From assembly GCF_004916905.1 (NCBI RefSeq), contig NZ_SDLV01000019.1:1-64000 (forward strand): a DNA stretch of 64,000 nt, given 5' to 3'. The stretch's first letter is position 1, and every line of letters starts with the position of its first letter. Of this stretch, positions 8,312 to 17,344 are shown in pieces. The translations under genes and the position numbers were made by a program. This DNA comes from Chryseobacterium candidae (GTDB lineage: Bacteria > Bacteroidota > Bacteroidia > Flavobacteriales > Weeksellaceae). The notes under the pieces are model-generated. The model had not been told where the DNA came from and ran no database searches. It saw nothing but the letters and a program-made list of their open reading frames with translations.

Positions 8312-8960
8312 TGATACGGTAATTGCCCTTTTGGCAAAAGGAACCTGGGAAACGGTTTATATGACATTTTTATCCGGATTTTTTGGATTTGTATTGGGAC
8401 TTCCGGTTGGGATTATGCTGTTTTTAACCAGAAAAGGACAGCTGCTGGAAAATGCAGTCTACCATAGGGGACTATCTATTCTGGTTAATATTTTCCGTGC
8501 CATTCCCTTCATTATTCTCATTGTATGGATGATTCCTTTCACCAGAATTTTGGCAGGAACTTCTATAGGTGTGAATGCCGCATTAGTTCCGCTAAGTGTG
8601 GGAGCAGCACCTTTTATTGCAAGACTGGTGGAGAACAGCCTTATTGAAGTTCCTCACGGTCTTATAGAAACAGCAAGAGCTTTGGGAGCTTCTCCGTTAC
8701 AGATCATCAGAAAAGTATTGCTGCCTGAGGCACTTCCTTCATTAATCAACAATGCTACTATCACTTTGATTACTCTTGTAGGGTACTCTGCAATGGGTGG
8801 TGCTGTAGGCGCAGGAGGACTTGGACAGGTAGGTTACCAATACGGATATATCGGGTATGACATTGTCATTATGAATACCGTTCTGATTCTTCTGGTTCTT
8901 TTGGTTTTCATGATCCAGTTTATGGGTGACAGATTATCAAAAAGATTTGATCACAGGTAG
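8304..8960 (+). CDS. metI: Methionine ABC transporter permease MetI
   Basis: A 218-residue permease with five to six membrane segments. It carries the EAA loop that docks on MetN (ETARALGASPLQIIRKVLLPEA) and the MetI-typical segment VGYSAMGGAVGAGGLG near the C-terminus. Two copies of MetI pair with two of MetN to move methionine delivered by MetQ. Length is normal. The 100 nt between it and metQ hold a short G-rich repeat. Confidence 0.92.
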   Translation: MLSDTVIALLAKGTWETVYMTFLSGFFGFVLGLPVGIMLFLTRKGQLLENAVYHRGLSILVNIFRAIPFIILIVWMIPFTRILAGTSIGVNAALVPLSVGAAPFIARLVENSLIEVPHGLIETARALGASPLQIIRKVLLPEALPSLINNATITLITLVGYSAMGGAVGAGGLGQVGYQYGYIGYDIVIMNTVLILLVLLVFMIQFMGDRLSKRFDHR

Positions 8961-9023
8961 TTTTGAGTTGGAGGGTTGGAGAGTTTGAGGGTTTGAGGGT
9001 TTGAGTGTATGAGAGTTCATCCA
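8961..9023 (+). repeat. Imperfect GAGGGTTTGAG-type short repeats between metI and metQ
   Basis: After the metI stop the sequence repeats units such as GAGGGTTGGAGAGTTTGAG and GGTTTGAGGGTTTGAGTGTA. Related units (GAGAGGGTTTGAGAGTATTA) recur just after metQ at 9871-9911. They do not extend either coding region. Confidence 0.6.
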
Positions 9024-9060
9024 TCTTTTACCTCAATAGCATTTAAAATAAAAAAATAGA

Positions 9061-9870
9061 ATGAAAAAAATAAAGTTTTTTGGTTTACTGGCTGCAGGAA
9101 TATTGCTGTTCAGTGCGTGCTCGGGAAGAAAAGATGACCCGAACTTTATCCGCGTAGGCATTACGTATGGTCCGGAACAGGAGATTGCCGAAGTGGCCAA
9201 AAAAGTAGCTAAAGAAAAATACAATCTGGAAGTGGAACTTATCCCTTTCAATGATTATGTAGTTCCCAATGAAGCACTGACTAACGGAGATATTGATGCC
9301 AATGCCTTTCAGCATATTCCATATTTAACAGAACAGTCAAAGCAGAGAGGTTACAACCTTGTGCCAGTGGGGAATACATTTGTTTATCCTATTGTAGCTT
9401 ATTCAAAAAAAATTACTAATATCAGCCAGTTACAGGAAGGCAACACTATCGTTATACCGAATGATCCTACCAACGGAGGACGTTCCTTACTTCTTTTGCA
9501 GAAAAGCGGTCTTTTAAAATTAAAAGATGGTGTCGGACTTCTGCCCAAAGTAACCGATATTACAGAAAACCCGAAACAACTGAAAATCATGGAGATTGAA
9601 GGTGCTCAGATTCCACGAGTGCTGGATGACAGAGATGTTGTTGTGGGAGTGATTAATAATAATTTTGCCGCTCAGGCCGGCCTTGATCAGGAGAAACAAG
9701 GTATCCTTGTTGAAGATAAAGACTCTCCATATGTCAATCTAGTAGTGGCCAGACAGGATAATAAAAACAGCCAGAAAGTAAAAAACTTTGTAAAAGCCTA
9801 TCAGTCTCCCGAAGTAGAAAAGAAAGCTAAAGAAATCTTCAAAGGAGGGGCTGTGAGGGGCTGGGATTGA
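9061..9870 (+). CDS. metQ: Methionine-binding lipoprotein MetQ
   Basis: The substrate-binding component of the methionine importer, anchored to the membrane by a lipid. The signal peptide ends in a lipobox, LFSAC, with Cys20 as the lipidated residue. The mature protein is a NlpA/MetQ fold: VGITYGPEQEIAEVAKKVAK at the start, the FNDYVVPNEALTNGDIDANA segment with FQHIPYL that contacts methionine, and NNNFAAQAGL in the second lobe. At 269 aa it is full length. It is followed by a terminator at 9994. Confidence 0.92.
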   Translation: MKKIKFFGLLAAGILLFSACSGRKDDPNFIRVGITYGPEQEIAEVAKKVAKEKYNLEVELIPFNDYVVPNEALTNGDIDANAFQHIPYLTEQSKQRGYNLVPVGNTFVYPIVAYSKKITNISQLQEGNTIVIPNDPTNGGRSLLLLQKSGLLKLKDGVGLLPKVTDITENPKQLKIMEIEGAQIPRVLDDRDVVVGVINNNFAAQAGLDQEKQGILVEDKDSPYVNLVVARQDNKNSQKVKNFVKAYQSPEVEKKAKEIFKGGAVRGWD

Positions 9871-9911
9871 TGAGTGAGAGGGTTTGAGAGTATTAGAGTT
9901 GTGAGAGTGGA
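9871..9911 (+). repeat. Second cluster of GAGGGTTTGAG-type repeats, after metQ
   Basis: GAGAGGGTTTGAGAGTATTAGAGTTGTGAGAG follows the metQ stop in several imperfect units. It matches the type of repeat found before metQ, so metQ is bracketed by them. Confidence 0.5.
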
Positions 9912-9993
9912 TCCGGGATTCATAGTATTGCTTTTCACTCGTATGCTTCTCTTTATTTTTTTCGTCATTACAAATAAAATATTTAATAATGAG

Positions 9994-10021
9994 CTGTCTG
10001 TAAATAAGCAGGCAGTTTTTT
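9994..10021 (+). terminator. Terminator of the methionine operon
   Basis: A 7-bp stem CTGTCTG/CAGGCAG (9994-10000 with 10009-10015, one G-U pair) followed by six T residues. Confidence 0.7.
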
Positions 10022-10046
10022 ATTCGCTAAAATTTTATTTTCTCAA

Positions 10047-10079
10047 TTTGAGATAATAAAGAAATTTTCTTTATTTTTG
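10047..10079 (+). promoter_or_regulatory. Promoter of the beta-glucosidase gene
   Basis: TTTG at 10047-10050, a 21-nt spacer and TATTTTTG at 10072-10079 match the Bacteroidota sigma consensus at the right spacing. Transcription would begin near 10084, which excludes an upstream in-frame TTG at 10077 as start codon and fixes the start at ATG 10104. Confidence 0.7.
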
Positions 10080-10103
10080 CTTTTAATCAAACAGAAAGGC
10101 ATT

Positions 10104-12368
10104 ATGTTAAAGAAAACCGTCATTATAAGTTTATTCACTTTTATTTCTGCTTCTTATATGGCTCAGACTAATACTACCATCCCTGTATATCTGGATGAAT
10201 CCAAACCTGTAGAACAGCGTATTCAGGATGCATTATCAAGAATGACCCTGGAAGAAAAAGTAGCCATGCTTCATGCACAATCGAAATTCAGTTCGCCGGG
10301 TGTACCAAGATTGGGAATTCCGGAATTCTGGACAACAGATGGACCTCACGGAGTTCGCCCCGAAGTAATGTGGGACGAATGGGATCAGGCGGGATGGACC
10401 AACGACTCTATTATCGCCTACCCTGCCCTGACTGCTTTATCTGCCACCTGGAACAAAAAAATGTCATGGAACTATGGGAAAGCTTTGGGTGAAGAAGCCC
10501 GTTACAGAAAAAAAGATATTCTTCTTGGACCTGGAGTCAATATTTACAGAACTCCGTTAAACGGAAGAAATTTCGAATACATGGGTGAAGATCCTTATCT
10601 GACTTCAAAAATGGTGGTTCCTTATATCAAAGGGGTACAATCCAACGGAGTGGCAACTTCTGTAAAACATTTTGCCCTGAACAATCAGGAAATGTTCCGT
10701 CATACAAGCAATGTGAATGTGGATGACAGAGCGCTTTATGAAATCTACCTTCCTCCCTTCAAAGCCGCAGTAACAGAGGGTGATTCCTGGACCATTATGG
10801 GTGCTTATGATATGTACAAAGGCCAGTATGCCAGCCAGAATCAGTATCTTTTAAATGATATTTTAAAGAAGGAATGGAATTATAAAGGGGTTGTAGTCTC
10901 AGACTGGGGAGCTGTCAACAATACTGAACAGGCCATTCATAACGGGCTTGATCTGGAATTCGGATCATGGACCAACGGACTTTCTGCAGGAACTAAAAAT
11001 GCCTATGACAACTATTATCTGGCAAAACCTTATCTTGATCTGATTAAAGCAGGGAAAGTAGGCACCAAAGAATTGGATGACAAGGTAACAAGACTGCTTC
11101 GTCTTGCCTATAAAACGACGATGAACCGCAACAAACCTTTCGGGAATATCGCTTCTGAAGAGCATAAAGCTGTAGCCAAAGAAATTGGAGAAGAAGGAAT
11201 CGTTTTATTAAAAAATCAGGGAAATATTCTTCCAATTGATATTAATAAGGCTAAAAAAATAGCCGTTATCGGAGAAAATGCTATCAAAATAATGACTGTA
11301 GGCGGAGGTTCTTCATCTTTAAAAGTGAAATATGAAACCCTTCCTCTTGACGGAATCAAATCCAGATTTGGAAAACAGGCAGATGTAGAGTATGCAAGAG
11401 GCTATGTAGGGGATATCGGAGGAGAATATAACGGTGTAAAATCCGGCCAGGACTTAAAAGATACACGATCTGAAACTGAATTACTGAATGAAGCCGTAGA
11501 ACTGGCCCAAAAATCAGATTATGTCATTTTTGTAGGCGGCCTGAATAAAGCAGACTTCCAGGACAGTGAAGGAAACGACAGAAAAAGCTATGGGCTTCCA
11601 TACAGTCAGGATCAGGTGATTACTGCTCTTGCAAAGGCAAATAAAAATCTTGCTGTAGTTTTAGTTTCCGGAAATGCTGTAGCCATGCCATGGATTAAAG
11701 AGGTTCCAACGGTTGTACAGGCCTGGTATCTGGGTTCTGAAGCCGGAAATTCAATTGCTGCAATTTTAGCAGGAGATGCCAACCCATCAGGAAAACTTCC
11801 GTTTACATTCCCTGTAAAACTTGAAGACAATTCAGCACATCAGCTTGGAGAATATCCGGGACAGAAAGATGAACTGGCGGCAGGAAAAGGAAAAGATCAG
11901 AAAAATCCTATCAATATTACCTACAATGAAAGCATTTTTGTAGGATACCGCTGGCATGATACTAAAAAGATAAAACCTCTGTTCAGTTTCGGACATGGCC
12001 TGAGCTATACCACTTTTGAATTCGGAAAAGCGAAAGCCGACCAGACTACTATTTCACAGGATGGTAAAATCACATTTACAGTAACCGTTAAAAATACAGG
12101 TAAAAAAGCAGGTGCTGAAGTGGCGCAGCTTTATATCAGCGATTTAAAATCCTCTGTTCCCCGCCCTGCAAAAGAGCTGAAAGGTTTTGAAAAAGTGTAC
12201 CTGAATCCGGGAGAACAGAAAGAAGTGACTTTTACCATTGATAAAACGGCTTTAAGCTATTTTGATGCTCAAAAACACGATTGGGTAGCTGAACCGGGAG
12301 ACTTTGAAGCGCTGATCGGAAATTCTTCCGATGCCATTAAAACGAAAGTGAAGTTTACTTTAAAATAA
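10104..12368 (+). CDS. bglX: Glycoside hydrolase family 3 beta-glucosidase
   Basis: A 754-aa exported enzyme that removes glucose or similar sugars from the non-reducing end of beta-linked oligosaccharides, probably in the periplasm. The signal peptide is LKKTVIISLFTFISASYMAQ. The N-terminal barrel has the substrate-binding TTDGPHGVRPE region and the nucleophile Asp267 in VVVSDWGAVN. The second domain has GEEGIVLLKNQGNILPI and KIAVIGENA. A fibronectin-III-like C-terminal domain closes with PRPAKELKGFEKVYLNPGE. Length and domain order match BglX-type GH3 enzymes. It is a single gene with its own promoter and terminator. Confidence 0.9.
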   Translation: MLKKTVIISLFTFISASYMAQTNTTIPVYLDESKPVEQRIQDALSRMTLEEKVAMLHAQSKFSSPGVPRLGIPEFWTTDGPHGVRPEVMWDEWDQAGWTNDSIIAYPALTALSATWNKKMSWNYGKALGEEARYRKKDILLGPGVNIYRTPLNGRNFEYMGEDPYLTSKMVVPYIKGVQSNGVATSVKHFALNNQEMFRHTSNVNVDDRALYEIYLPPFKAAVTEGDSWTIMGAYDMYKGQYASQNQYLLNDILKKEWNYKGVVVSDWGAVNNTEQAIHNGLDLEFGSWTNGLSAGTKNAYDNYYLAKPYLDLIKAGKVGTKELDDKVTRLLRLAYKTTMNRNKPFGNIASEEHKAVAKEIGEEGIVLLKNQGNILPIDINKAKKIAVIGENAIKIMTVGGGSSSLKVKYETLPLDGIKSRFGKQADVEYARGYVGDIGGEYNGVKSGQDLKDTRSETELLNEAVELAQKSDYVIFVGGLNKADFQDSEGNDRKSYGLPYSQDQVITALAKANKNLAVVLVSGNAVAMPWIKEVPTVVQAWYLGSEAGNSIAAILAGDANPSGKLPFTFPVKLEDNSAHQLGEYPGQKDELAAGKGKDQKNPINITYNESIFVGYRWHDTKKIKPLFSFGHGLSYTTFEFGKAKADQTTISQDGKITFTVTVKNTGKKAGAEVAQLYISDLKSSVPRPAKELKGFEKVYLNPGEQKEVTFTIDKTALSYFDAQKHDWVAEPGDFEALIGNSSDAIKTKVKFTLK

Positions 12369-12388
12369 ACTATTCACAAAATATCAAA

Positions 12389-12415
12389 AGAGGCTGTCTT
12401 ATAAGAACAGCCTCT
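12389..12415 (+). terminator. Terminator after the beta-glucosidase gene
   Basis: A 9-bp perfect stem AGAGGCTGT/ACAGCCTCT (12389-12397 with 12407-12415), 21 nt after the stop codon. Confidence 0.65.
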
Positions 12416-12547
12416 TCCCTTGAAATACCCGCAGAAACATACCCGGTGCCAGGCTGAAAAGCCTATTAAATTCAGCCATGGCTGCTTCTGCTATGAAAGT
12501 CTTTAATGATTTCTATCTCATATCCTGATCATATGGAAATCCTGTTT

Positions 12548-14686
12548 TTATTTTCTGTTTCTGTTCTTCAGATCATCCATAAGAGAATCTTCTTTTTTAA
12601 TTTCCTTTAATTTCTGATTACCGAACGTCCAGTATAATCCCAGCCGTATACTTCTGCTGTCATTGTAAGATGAGTTTTTATACACGATAGGATATATTGC
12701 TTCATCATAATTTTTCTGCCCTCTCAGCAAATCTGTAACTACAAGATAAGTGGTAAGATTAAGATGAGGAATTTTCTTCTGTAAGGTAATGCTTAGATTA
12801 TTTGTTTTTCCATGTTTGAAAAATCCGTCATAAAAATCCGTTGAAAAGGAATAAGAAACCTCAGCAGCATACCCTTTTTTAAGAATAATCCCCAAAACAG
12901 TTCTGTTATCAAAAGCAAAATTGGTTTTTCCTTTTTCAAAACCTTCAAACTCCATGATCGGAAGGTAGTTTACCGTGGAATAGTTTTTAACAATATATTT
13001 ATTATTGAATACTTTGTTCAGGGCAAGGCTTGCATACAGTGTCATCATTTTAAAATTGTTATACTCCTGCACCAGATAATCACCACGCTTTACAATCAGG
13101 GTACTGATGTAATTGGGAGAATAATTCATTCCTACAGATAACATCTGGTTTTTGTAATACAGGGAAAGATCTACTTCATGCTCCACCTGAGGTCTCAGAT
13201 TGATATTTCCGGAGGTGTACAGCATACTGTCATCACTGTTCTTTCTTCTCAGCTGATTCAGCAAAAAATAATCAGGTCTGATGAGTGTTTTTTTATAACT
13301 GGTTTCCGCCTGAAAATTATCTGAAAAGCTATGCTGAACCAAAATATTAGGGTAAAACCCATCTATTTTGAATGAATTTGAAGTAAGATCCTGATCAAAA
13401 AAATTGGTGATATTACTTTCATAACGCATTCCCAGCCTTACATATGTTTTATTAAATTCTTTCTGTCCCTCTAAAAATAGTGCGTACTGCTTTTCGCTGT
13501 AATTCTGTACACTTTCCTGAGAGTCAACATCATTTACTGTTATATTAATTGGGTTATTGATGTCACTGTACGAAAACCTTCCTCCTGCAGACCATGTTCC
13601 CCATTTCTTTGTCTGCATAGTATAATTGGCATTTCCGATGTACATATTGATATTTCTTGAAGAGGAATCATCTATCCTGTTACCATCAAGATAAGAAGGC
13701 TGCTGATAAAAGTAATTTCTGAAGCTGTTGTTCGTTTTTCTGTTGGCATTTGAATATTCAAACTGAACAGTAAGCTTCTGAGTGGCAGAATCATTTTCAA
13801 ATTTATAATTAGCCTGAACATTTGTACTTCTTCCCAAATCTTTAAACATTGAATTGTATTTAAAAATAGAATCCTTTCTCGAAACCCTTTCTGCTGTAGG
13901 CAAGCCATTATCTGCATTAAGCTCGCTCTGTGTATTGACAGGATTATACTCTCCATAAATGCTGAACTTATTCCTTTTGTCTGCAAAATAATTCACCAGT
14001 AAAGAATAAATATTAGTAGATTTCTGAATATCCTGATTCTGAGCAATATCCCAGATATTATTTTTATATTCTCTCTGAGCATTCACCTCAGTAAGAACAT
14101 TGGAATGTGTACTGCTTAAAAGGGTATTGATTTCAAATTTTGCAGATTTATAATTCAGATTGAGATTCTGAGACATGTTCATTTTTTTGGTAAAACCAAG
14201 GCTGGAACCAATTCCTAATTTCAAACCTTCCATATTACTGTTCACGAGATTAATCTTAATGACCGACTGTTCATCGGCTGGGTAAGAAGAATCCGGAGTT
14301 CCGATTACTTCAATGTTTTTTATCAGCTTGGCAGGGATAGACTCAAGATAGTTCTTAAGTTCTATACCTGACAAGCGGAGTTTTCTGTCATTGATATATA
14401 CAGTGGTATATTTTTGTTTAATTTTTATTGTTCCTTCCTCAGAGGCATCTGCATAGCCTGAATTTTTGATGAACTCCCAGGTGTTACTTGCTTCTGCTGT
14501 AGCAGTACCGGCAGGAGTAACAATGATTTTTCCGTTTTTAAATTTTACTGCAGAGCGTGTAATTTTAATTTCATCAATTTTCTTTTCATTTTTTAAGGTG
14601 TCTTTTTGTTGTGCGGAGGTTAATATTACTATCAGTGAAGATAGTAATATTAAGGCTCTGCTGGTTATATGATGAAGATAAATCAT
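12548..14686 (-). CDS. TonB-receptor-like outer membrane barrel, last gene of HTTM locus A
   Basis: A 712-aa outer membrane protein with a signal peptide (SRALILLSSLIVILTSAQ) and a plug-like domain at about residues 35-150 (VYINDRKLRLSGIELKNYLE, IKNIEVIGTPDSSYPADEQS). A long barrel follows, rich in alternating aromatic strands, ending in a terminal aromatic strand region, RLGLYWTFGNQKLKE. It lacks an N-terminal carboxypeptidase-like domain and an evident TonB box, as in the 'outer membrane beta-barrel family' receptors. Its ATG overlaps the stop of the HTTM gene (ATGA), so the two are translated together. It could carry a peptide or another product of this locus across the outer membrane; that is inference. 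Confidence 0.8.
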   Translation of the reverse strand: MIYLHHITSRALILLSSLIVILTSAQQKDTLKNEKKIDEIKITRSAVKFKNGKIIVTPAGTATAEASNTWEFIKNSGYADASEEGTIKIKQKYTTVYINDRKLRLSGIELKNYLESIPAKLIKNIEVIGTPDSSYPADEQSVIKINLVNSNMEGLKLGIGSSLGFTKKMNMSQNLNLNYKSAKFEINTLLSSTHSNVLTEVNAQREYKNNIWDIAQNQDIQKSTNIYSLLVNYFADKRNKFSIYGEYNPVNTQSELNADNGLPTAERVSRKDSIFKYNSMFKDLGRSTNVQANYKFENDSATQKLTVQFEYSNANRKTNNSFRNYFYQQPSYLDGNRIDDSSSRNINMYIGNANYTMQTKKWGTWSAGGRFSYSDINNPINITVNDVDSQESVQNYSEKQYALFLEGQKEFNKTYVRLGMRYESNITNFFDQDLTSNSFKIDGFYPNILVQHSFSDNFQAETSYKKTLIRPDYFLLNQLRRKNSDDSMLYTSGNINLRPQVEHEVDLSLYYKNQMLSVGMNYSPNYISTLIVKRGDYLVQEYNNFKMMTLYASLALNKVFNNKYIVKNYSTVNYLPIMEFEGFEKGKTNFAFDNRTVLGIILKKGYAAEVSYSFSTDFYDGFFKHGKTNNLSITLQKKIPHLNLTTYLVVTDLLRGQKNYDEAIYPIVYKNSSYNDSRSIRLGLYWTFGNQKLKEIKKEDSLMDDLKNRNRK

Positions 14687-15627
14687 GATGTTGCTGCGAT
14701 TGGTTTTTTGGAATCCTCAAGGTTTAAGAAGGCACTTAAGTTTAAAAGGATCATTAATGCTCCGAAGAAATATAGATTCATAGCGATGATAATTCCTGTA
14801 TGTAAGGCTACCACCATCCAGATAAATACCTTTCTTGTGCTTTTCTTCCACATAAAATAAGGATAGAACAGCTCAATAATAATGGTTGAAATCCCTATAA
14901 ATATCGGAATAACCGGAAAACTTACGAAAATATCATAACTGCTGTTATCTAATATATAAGACTGGAAGCCTGGTAAATGTAATGCCTTCCAGATAGACTC
15001 TCCGTTCCACCAGTTGATTCCGAACGCCTTATCCAATCCTGAAGTAAAGTACACAATACTCATATGTATTCTCAGAAGATTCCTGAAAGGTGTAGGATTA
15101 ATATCATTGTATTTGAATATTTTAGAATCCAGAGAATAGAAGCTTCCCAGGGGGAACAAGAAACAGTAGAACATAGCAATGGTCTTGAAAAAATCTATCC
15201 CATACATAAAAGTACTGGAAGACTGGAAGATCAGCAGGTGCAGGATCAGGATAATCCCGGCAGAAAGCCTGCTCATAAACCCTACGGTTAAAGAAACACA
15301 TGTCAGAATGTATATTACGATATATCCCATTATTACGGCACTTTCTGAAATATTCATGGTCCCTAATAATTTGATTACAAAGAAAAAAGACGGCATTTTT
15401 TCTGACCCTAGAAATCCTACAACTTCCAGTGGTATCAGCCCCTGATCTGTAAAAAGAAGATTAAAATCAGTAAGCGTGGAAACAAAGTGCACTAAGAAGA
15501 ATAATCCCATGGAAATTCTAAAAAATGCAAAGAACAGTTTATCTTCCGGTTTATATTCGTTGAAGAATTTATAAAATTCAGTTGGAAGCAATGTGGTTTT
15601 TCTTAATAGGCTTAGCATCGATGTCAA
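14683..15627 (-). CDS. SdpB-like HTTM-domain membrane protein (locus A)
   Basis: A 314-aa protein with about seven or eight membrane segments. It has the horizontally transferred transmembrane (HTTM) layout related to vitamin-K-dependent gamma-carboxylase and to SdpB, which B. subtilis needs to mature the SDP toxin. Key stretches are RISMGLFFLVHFVSTLTDFN, FMYGIDFFKTIAMFYCFLFP and the hallmark HMSIVYFTSGLDKAFGINWW. All three have counterparts in the HTTM protein at 30806-31663. The start overlaps the preceding SdpA-like gene by 50 nt; an ATG at 15618 is an alternative. Neighbouring secreted peptides make a peptide-maturation role likely but unproven. Confidence 0.78.
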   Translation of the reverse strand: MTSMLSLLRKTTLLPTEFYKFFNEYKPEDKLFFAFFRISMGLFFLVHFVSTLTDFNLLFTDQGLIPLEVVGFLGSEKMPSFFFVIKLLGTMNISESAVIMGYIVIYILTCVSLTVGFMSRLSAGIILILHLLIFQSSSTFMYGIDFFKTIAMFYCFLFPLGSFYSLDSKIFKYNDINPTPFRNLLRIHMSIVYFTSGLDKAFGINWWNGESIWKALHLPGFQSYILDNSSYDIFVSFPVIPIFIGISTIIIELFYPYFMWKKSTRKVFIWMVVALHTGIIIAMNLYFFGALMILLNLSAFLNLEDSKKPIAATS

Positions 15628-16234
15628 GGAGTTTAATTAATACTGGTTTAGTTTTATTTTTTGTTTTTATTTCCTGCAGCATTGGGTGATGGTGCAGATA
15701 AAGTGTACAAGAAACGGTATAGGTATCAGGATTATATTCCTTATAATAATATCTTCCGATACTTTTGATGAATATATCCAGGAATTCACCGTATTTGTCA
15801 GATTCATTAAATTCTGTAGATTTCTTTTTCTGCATCTTATTTTCAAGAATCGTCAGTCTGTCCTGAAAGTATCCTAGCAAAGTATGGTATCTGTTGAGTC
15901 CTTCCTTAGATTTGAATGGAGGAAAGTAAGATTCTTTCACAAGATTCCTGTTTTTGTCATAGACGGACACCTTTAAGATATAGGAACTGGCGACATTGGG
16001 TGCAAAGAATCCATATCCTGCATTAATCCCTGCAATAGCCTGATACTGCTGAATAAGAGGAACGGAATTAAATTCTCTGATGCCTTCTTTTGTATCTTTC
16101 AGAGCGGCAGTTAAATCATTCTCTACATATGAGGTTGATTTTTCATAGGAGTCTATTGTACTTGAAGTACATACAATCAGTATTAGCGCAATATGAACCA
16201 TACTGAATATGAAGAAGAGTTTTGGGTATTTCAT
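15578..16234 (-). CDS. SdpA/DUF5819-like membrane-anchored protein (locus A)
   Basis: A 218-aa protein with one N-terminal membrane helix (FFIFSMVHIALILIVCTSS) and a soluble part outside the membrane. Residues 73-80, GYGFFAPN, are the recognisable motif: SdpA and DUF5819 proteins have a GW-F-F-(A/T)-x-(N/S)-P-type motif here and are encoded next to HTTM proteins. The paralogue at 30277-30813 has GFEFFSPN in the same place. It overlaps the HTTM gene, so they probably work as a pair. In B. subtilis SdpA and SdpB are both needed to produce SDP. Assignment rests on one motif, topology and position. Confidence 0.65.
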   Translation of the reverse strand: MKYPKLFFIFSMVHIALILIVCTSSTIDSYEKSTSYVENDLTAALKDTKEGIREFNSVPLIQQYQAIAGINAGYGFFAPNVASSYILKVSVYDKNRNLVKESYFPPFKSKEGLNRYHTLLGYFQDRLTILENKMQKKKSTEFNESDKYGEFLDIFIKSIGRYYYKEYNPDTYTVSCTLYLHHHPMLQEIKTKNKTKPVLIKLLDIDAKPIKKNHIASN

Positions 16235-16257
16235 AGTAAGTAGTATAAAATTAGTAT

Positions 16258-16620
16258 CTAAATATTGCAGCTGTCATTGTCACAATGAATGGGGATGATC
16301 TTCCGGTTTACAGCAAGATGTATGTAAATTTCCTGGCCCGTTTTTGTAATGTGCAGAAACCACAGAACCGGAAGTAAAGGCCACAGCAATGGCAGCCTTG
16401 CCAATATTCTGAAAATAGATTCATAACCATAAGCCCAGGTATTGGTGTAAGAAGCCATTTGTTTTTCAGCAAGAATCAGGTCAATTCCTTTTATAGCCTG
16501 CCCTCTTTCTCTGAGAGAGCGAAAATCTACCAGATTCAGCCAGTCTATTTTTTTTACAGTCTTCATGAATCGGGTGCATCGCGGACACCAGCTGTCATAA
16601 TACACAATGAGCTTTTTCAT
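16258..16620 (-). CDS. DCC1-like thiol-disulfide oxidoreductase
   Basis: A 120-aa protein of the DCC (DUF393) family, named for its N-terminal motif: YYDSWCPRCTRFMK, with the redox pair Cys12-x-x-Cys15. It continues with a stretch (IDWLNLVDFRSLRERG) and a hydrophobic segment (LARLPLLWPLLPVLWFLHI) typical of the family. DCC proteins are often fused to or next to HTTM domains. Here it could make or reduce disulfides, for example in the Cys-containing 101-aa peptide encoded just upstream. It lies 4 nt from the preceding gene. Confidence 0.85.
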   Translation of the reverse strand: MKKLIVYYDSWCPRCTRFMKTVKKIDWLNLVDFRSLRERGQAIKGIDLILAEKQMASYTNTWAYGYESIFRILARLPLLWPLLPVLWFLHITKTGQEIYIHLAVNRKIIPIHCDNDSCNI

Positions 16621-16623
16621 GAT

Positions 16624-17007
16624 TTAATTTTTAGGAAGCTGTTTTTTTATGAAAGCCTTTATTCTGCCGCTATTATTCAGGATCTTCAGTCTGAAAACAC
16701 TTTCACTGGAAGCGGTGTTGACCACGTAAAATTCATTGGCAAAATTGATTCTCGTTTTTACAGAGTCGTTTTTTGGAAGAACTTTCAGTTCATTACTGCT
16801 GTTCATATATTTCAGATCGCTTGTCTGGGAAGGATTGTACAAAACAACTTCCAGATCTTCTTTTGATGAATTTTTGATCTTAAGATTCTGCTGTGCAGGA
16901 ATTGTCCAATGATTCCGGTAAATGTGTCTGCCTCTTTCCATGGTAAAAGAACAAAGAAAAATTACAGTACCCACAATTAATAATAAATACAAATAAAGGC
17001 TTTTCAT
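16624..17007 (-). CDS. Small membrane-anchored or secreted protein of locus A
   Basis: A 127-aa protein with a strong N-terminal hydrophobic segment (LYLYLLLIVGTVIFLCSFTM) and a mature part predicted to be beta-rich (NLKIKNSSKEDLEVVLYNPS, TRINFANEFYVVNTASSESV). I recognise no family. It lies 8 nt after the 101-aa peptide gene and 3 nt before the DCC gene, so it is co-transcribed with the locus. A role as accessory or immunity protein is possible but not supported by sequence. Confidence 0.7.
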   Translation of the reverse strand: MKSLYLYLLLIVGTVIFLCSFTMERGRHIYRNHWTIPAQQNLKIKNSSKEDLEVVLYNPSQTSDLKYMNSSNELKVLPKNDSVKTRINFANEFYVVNTASSESVFRLKILNNSGRIKAFIKKQLPKN

Positions 17008-17015
17008 AATAATGA

Positions 17016-17321
17016 TTATTTATAGGTTGAAACAATTCTGCCTAAATCCATTTCCGGGGCGTCTATGGCAGATACAATTTTAGTTTCGAAAATGCTTACC
17101 GCATCTCTTTTGATACAGTTGTCTACAGAACATTCTTTTTTGAAAGTTTTGTTAGTGATAACCGTACTTTTGATGAACGCTCCTACTTCATTTTCTAAAG
17201 ACATATTTCTGCTAAGAGTATCATATTTGATCTTATCTGTATCGTCTGATACTTTGTCAAACGATAATAAAGAAACCGTTGTCAGTAATAAAGCTGGTAG
17301 TATTAAAATATATTTTTTCAT
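17016..17321 (-). CDS. Cys-containing member of the small secreted peptide family
   Basis: A 101-aa protein with a signal peptide (KKYILILPALLLTTVSLLS) and a mature part ending IVSTYK. The ending matches the ENYK, NDYK and KTYQ ends of the four peptides encoded upstream, so it is a diverged member of that family. It is the only one with cysteines, ECSVDNCIK (Cys64 and Cys69), spaced C-x4-C. It is the first gene after the hairpin at 17345-17375 and is followed by the processing-type genes. A secreted precursor or a redox-modified product is plausible. Confidence 0.72.
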   Translation of the reverse strand: MKKYILILPALLLTTVSLLSFDKVSDDTDKIKYDTLSRNMSLENEVGAFIKSTVITNKTFKKECSVDNCIKRDAVSIFETKIVSAIDAPEMDLGRIVSTYK

Positions 17322-17344
17322 AAGGTTTAAAGTTTTTTAAGAAA

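Noticed and set aside
9874..10056. 60-codon frame after metQ
   Set aside because: Made of repeat units and the terminator sequence; not protein-like.
10077..10104. TTG at 10077 as start of the beta-glucosidase
   Set aside because: It lies inside the -7 promoter box, so it would not be in the message; ATG at 10104 gives a normal signal peptide.
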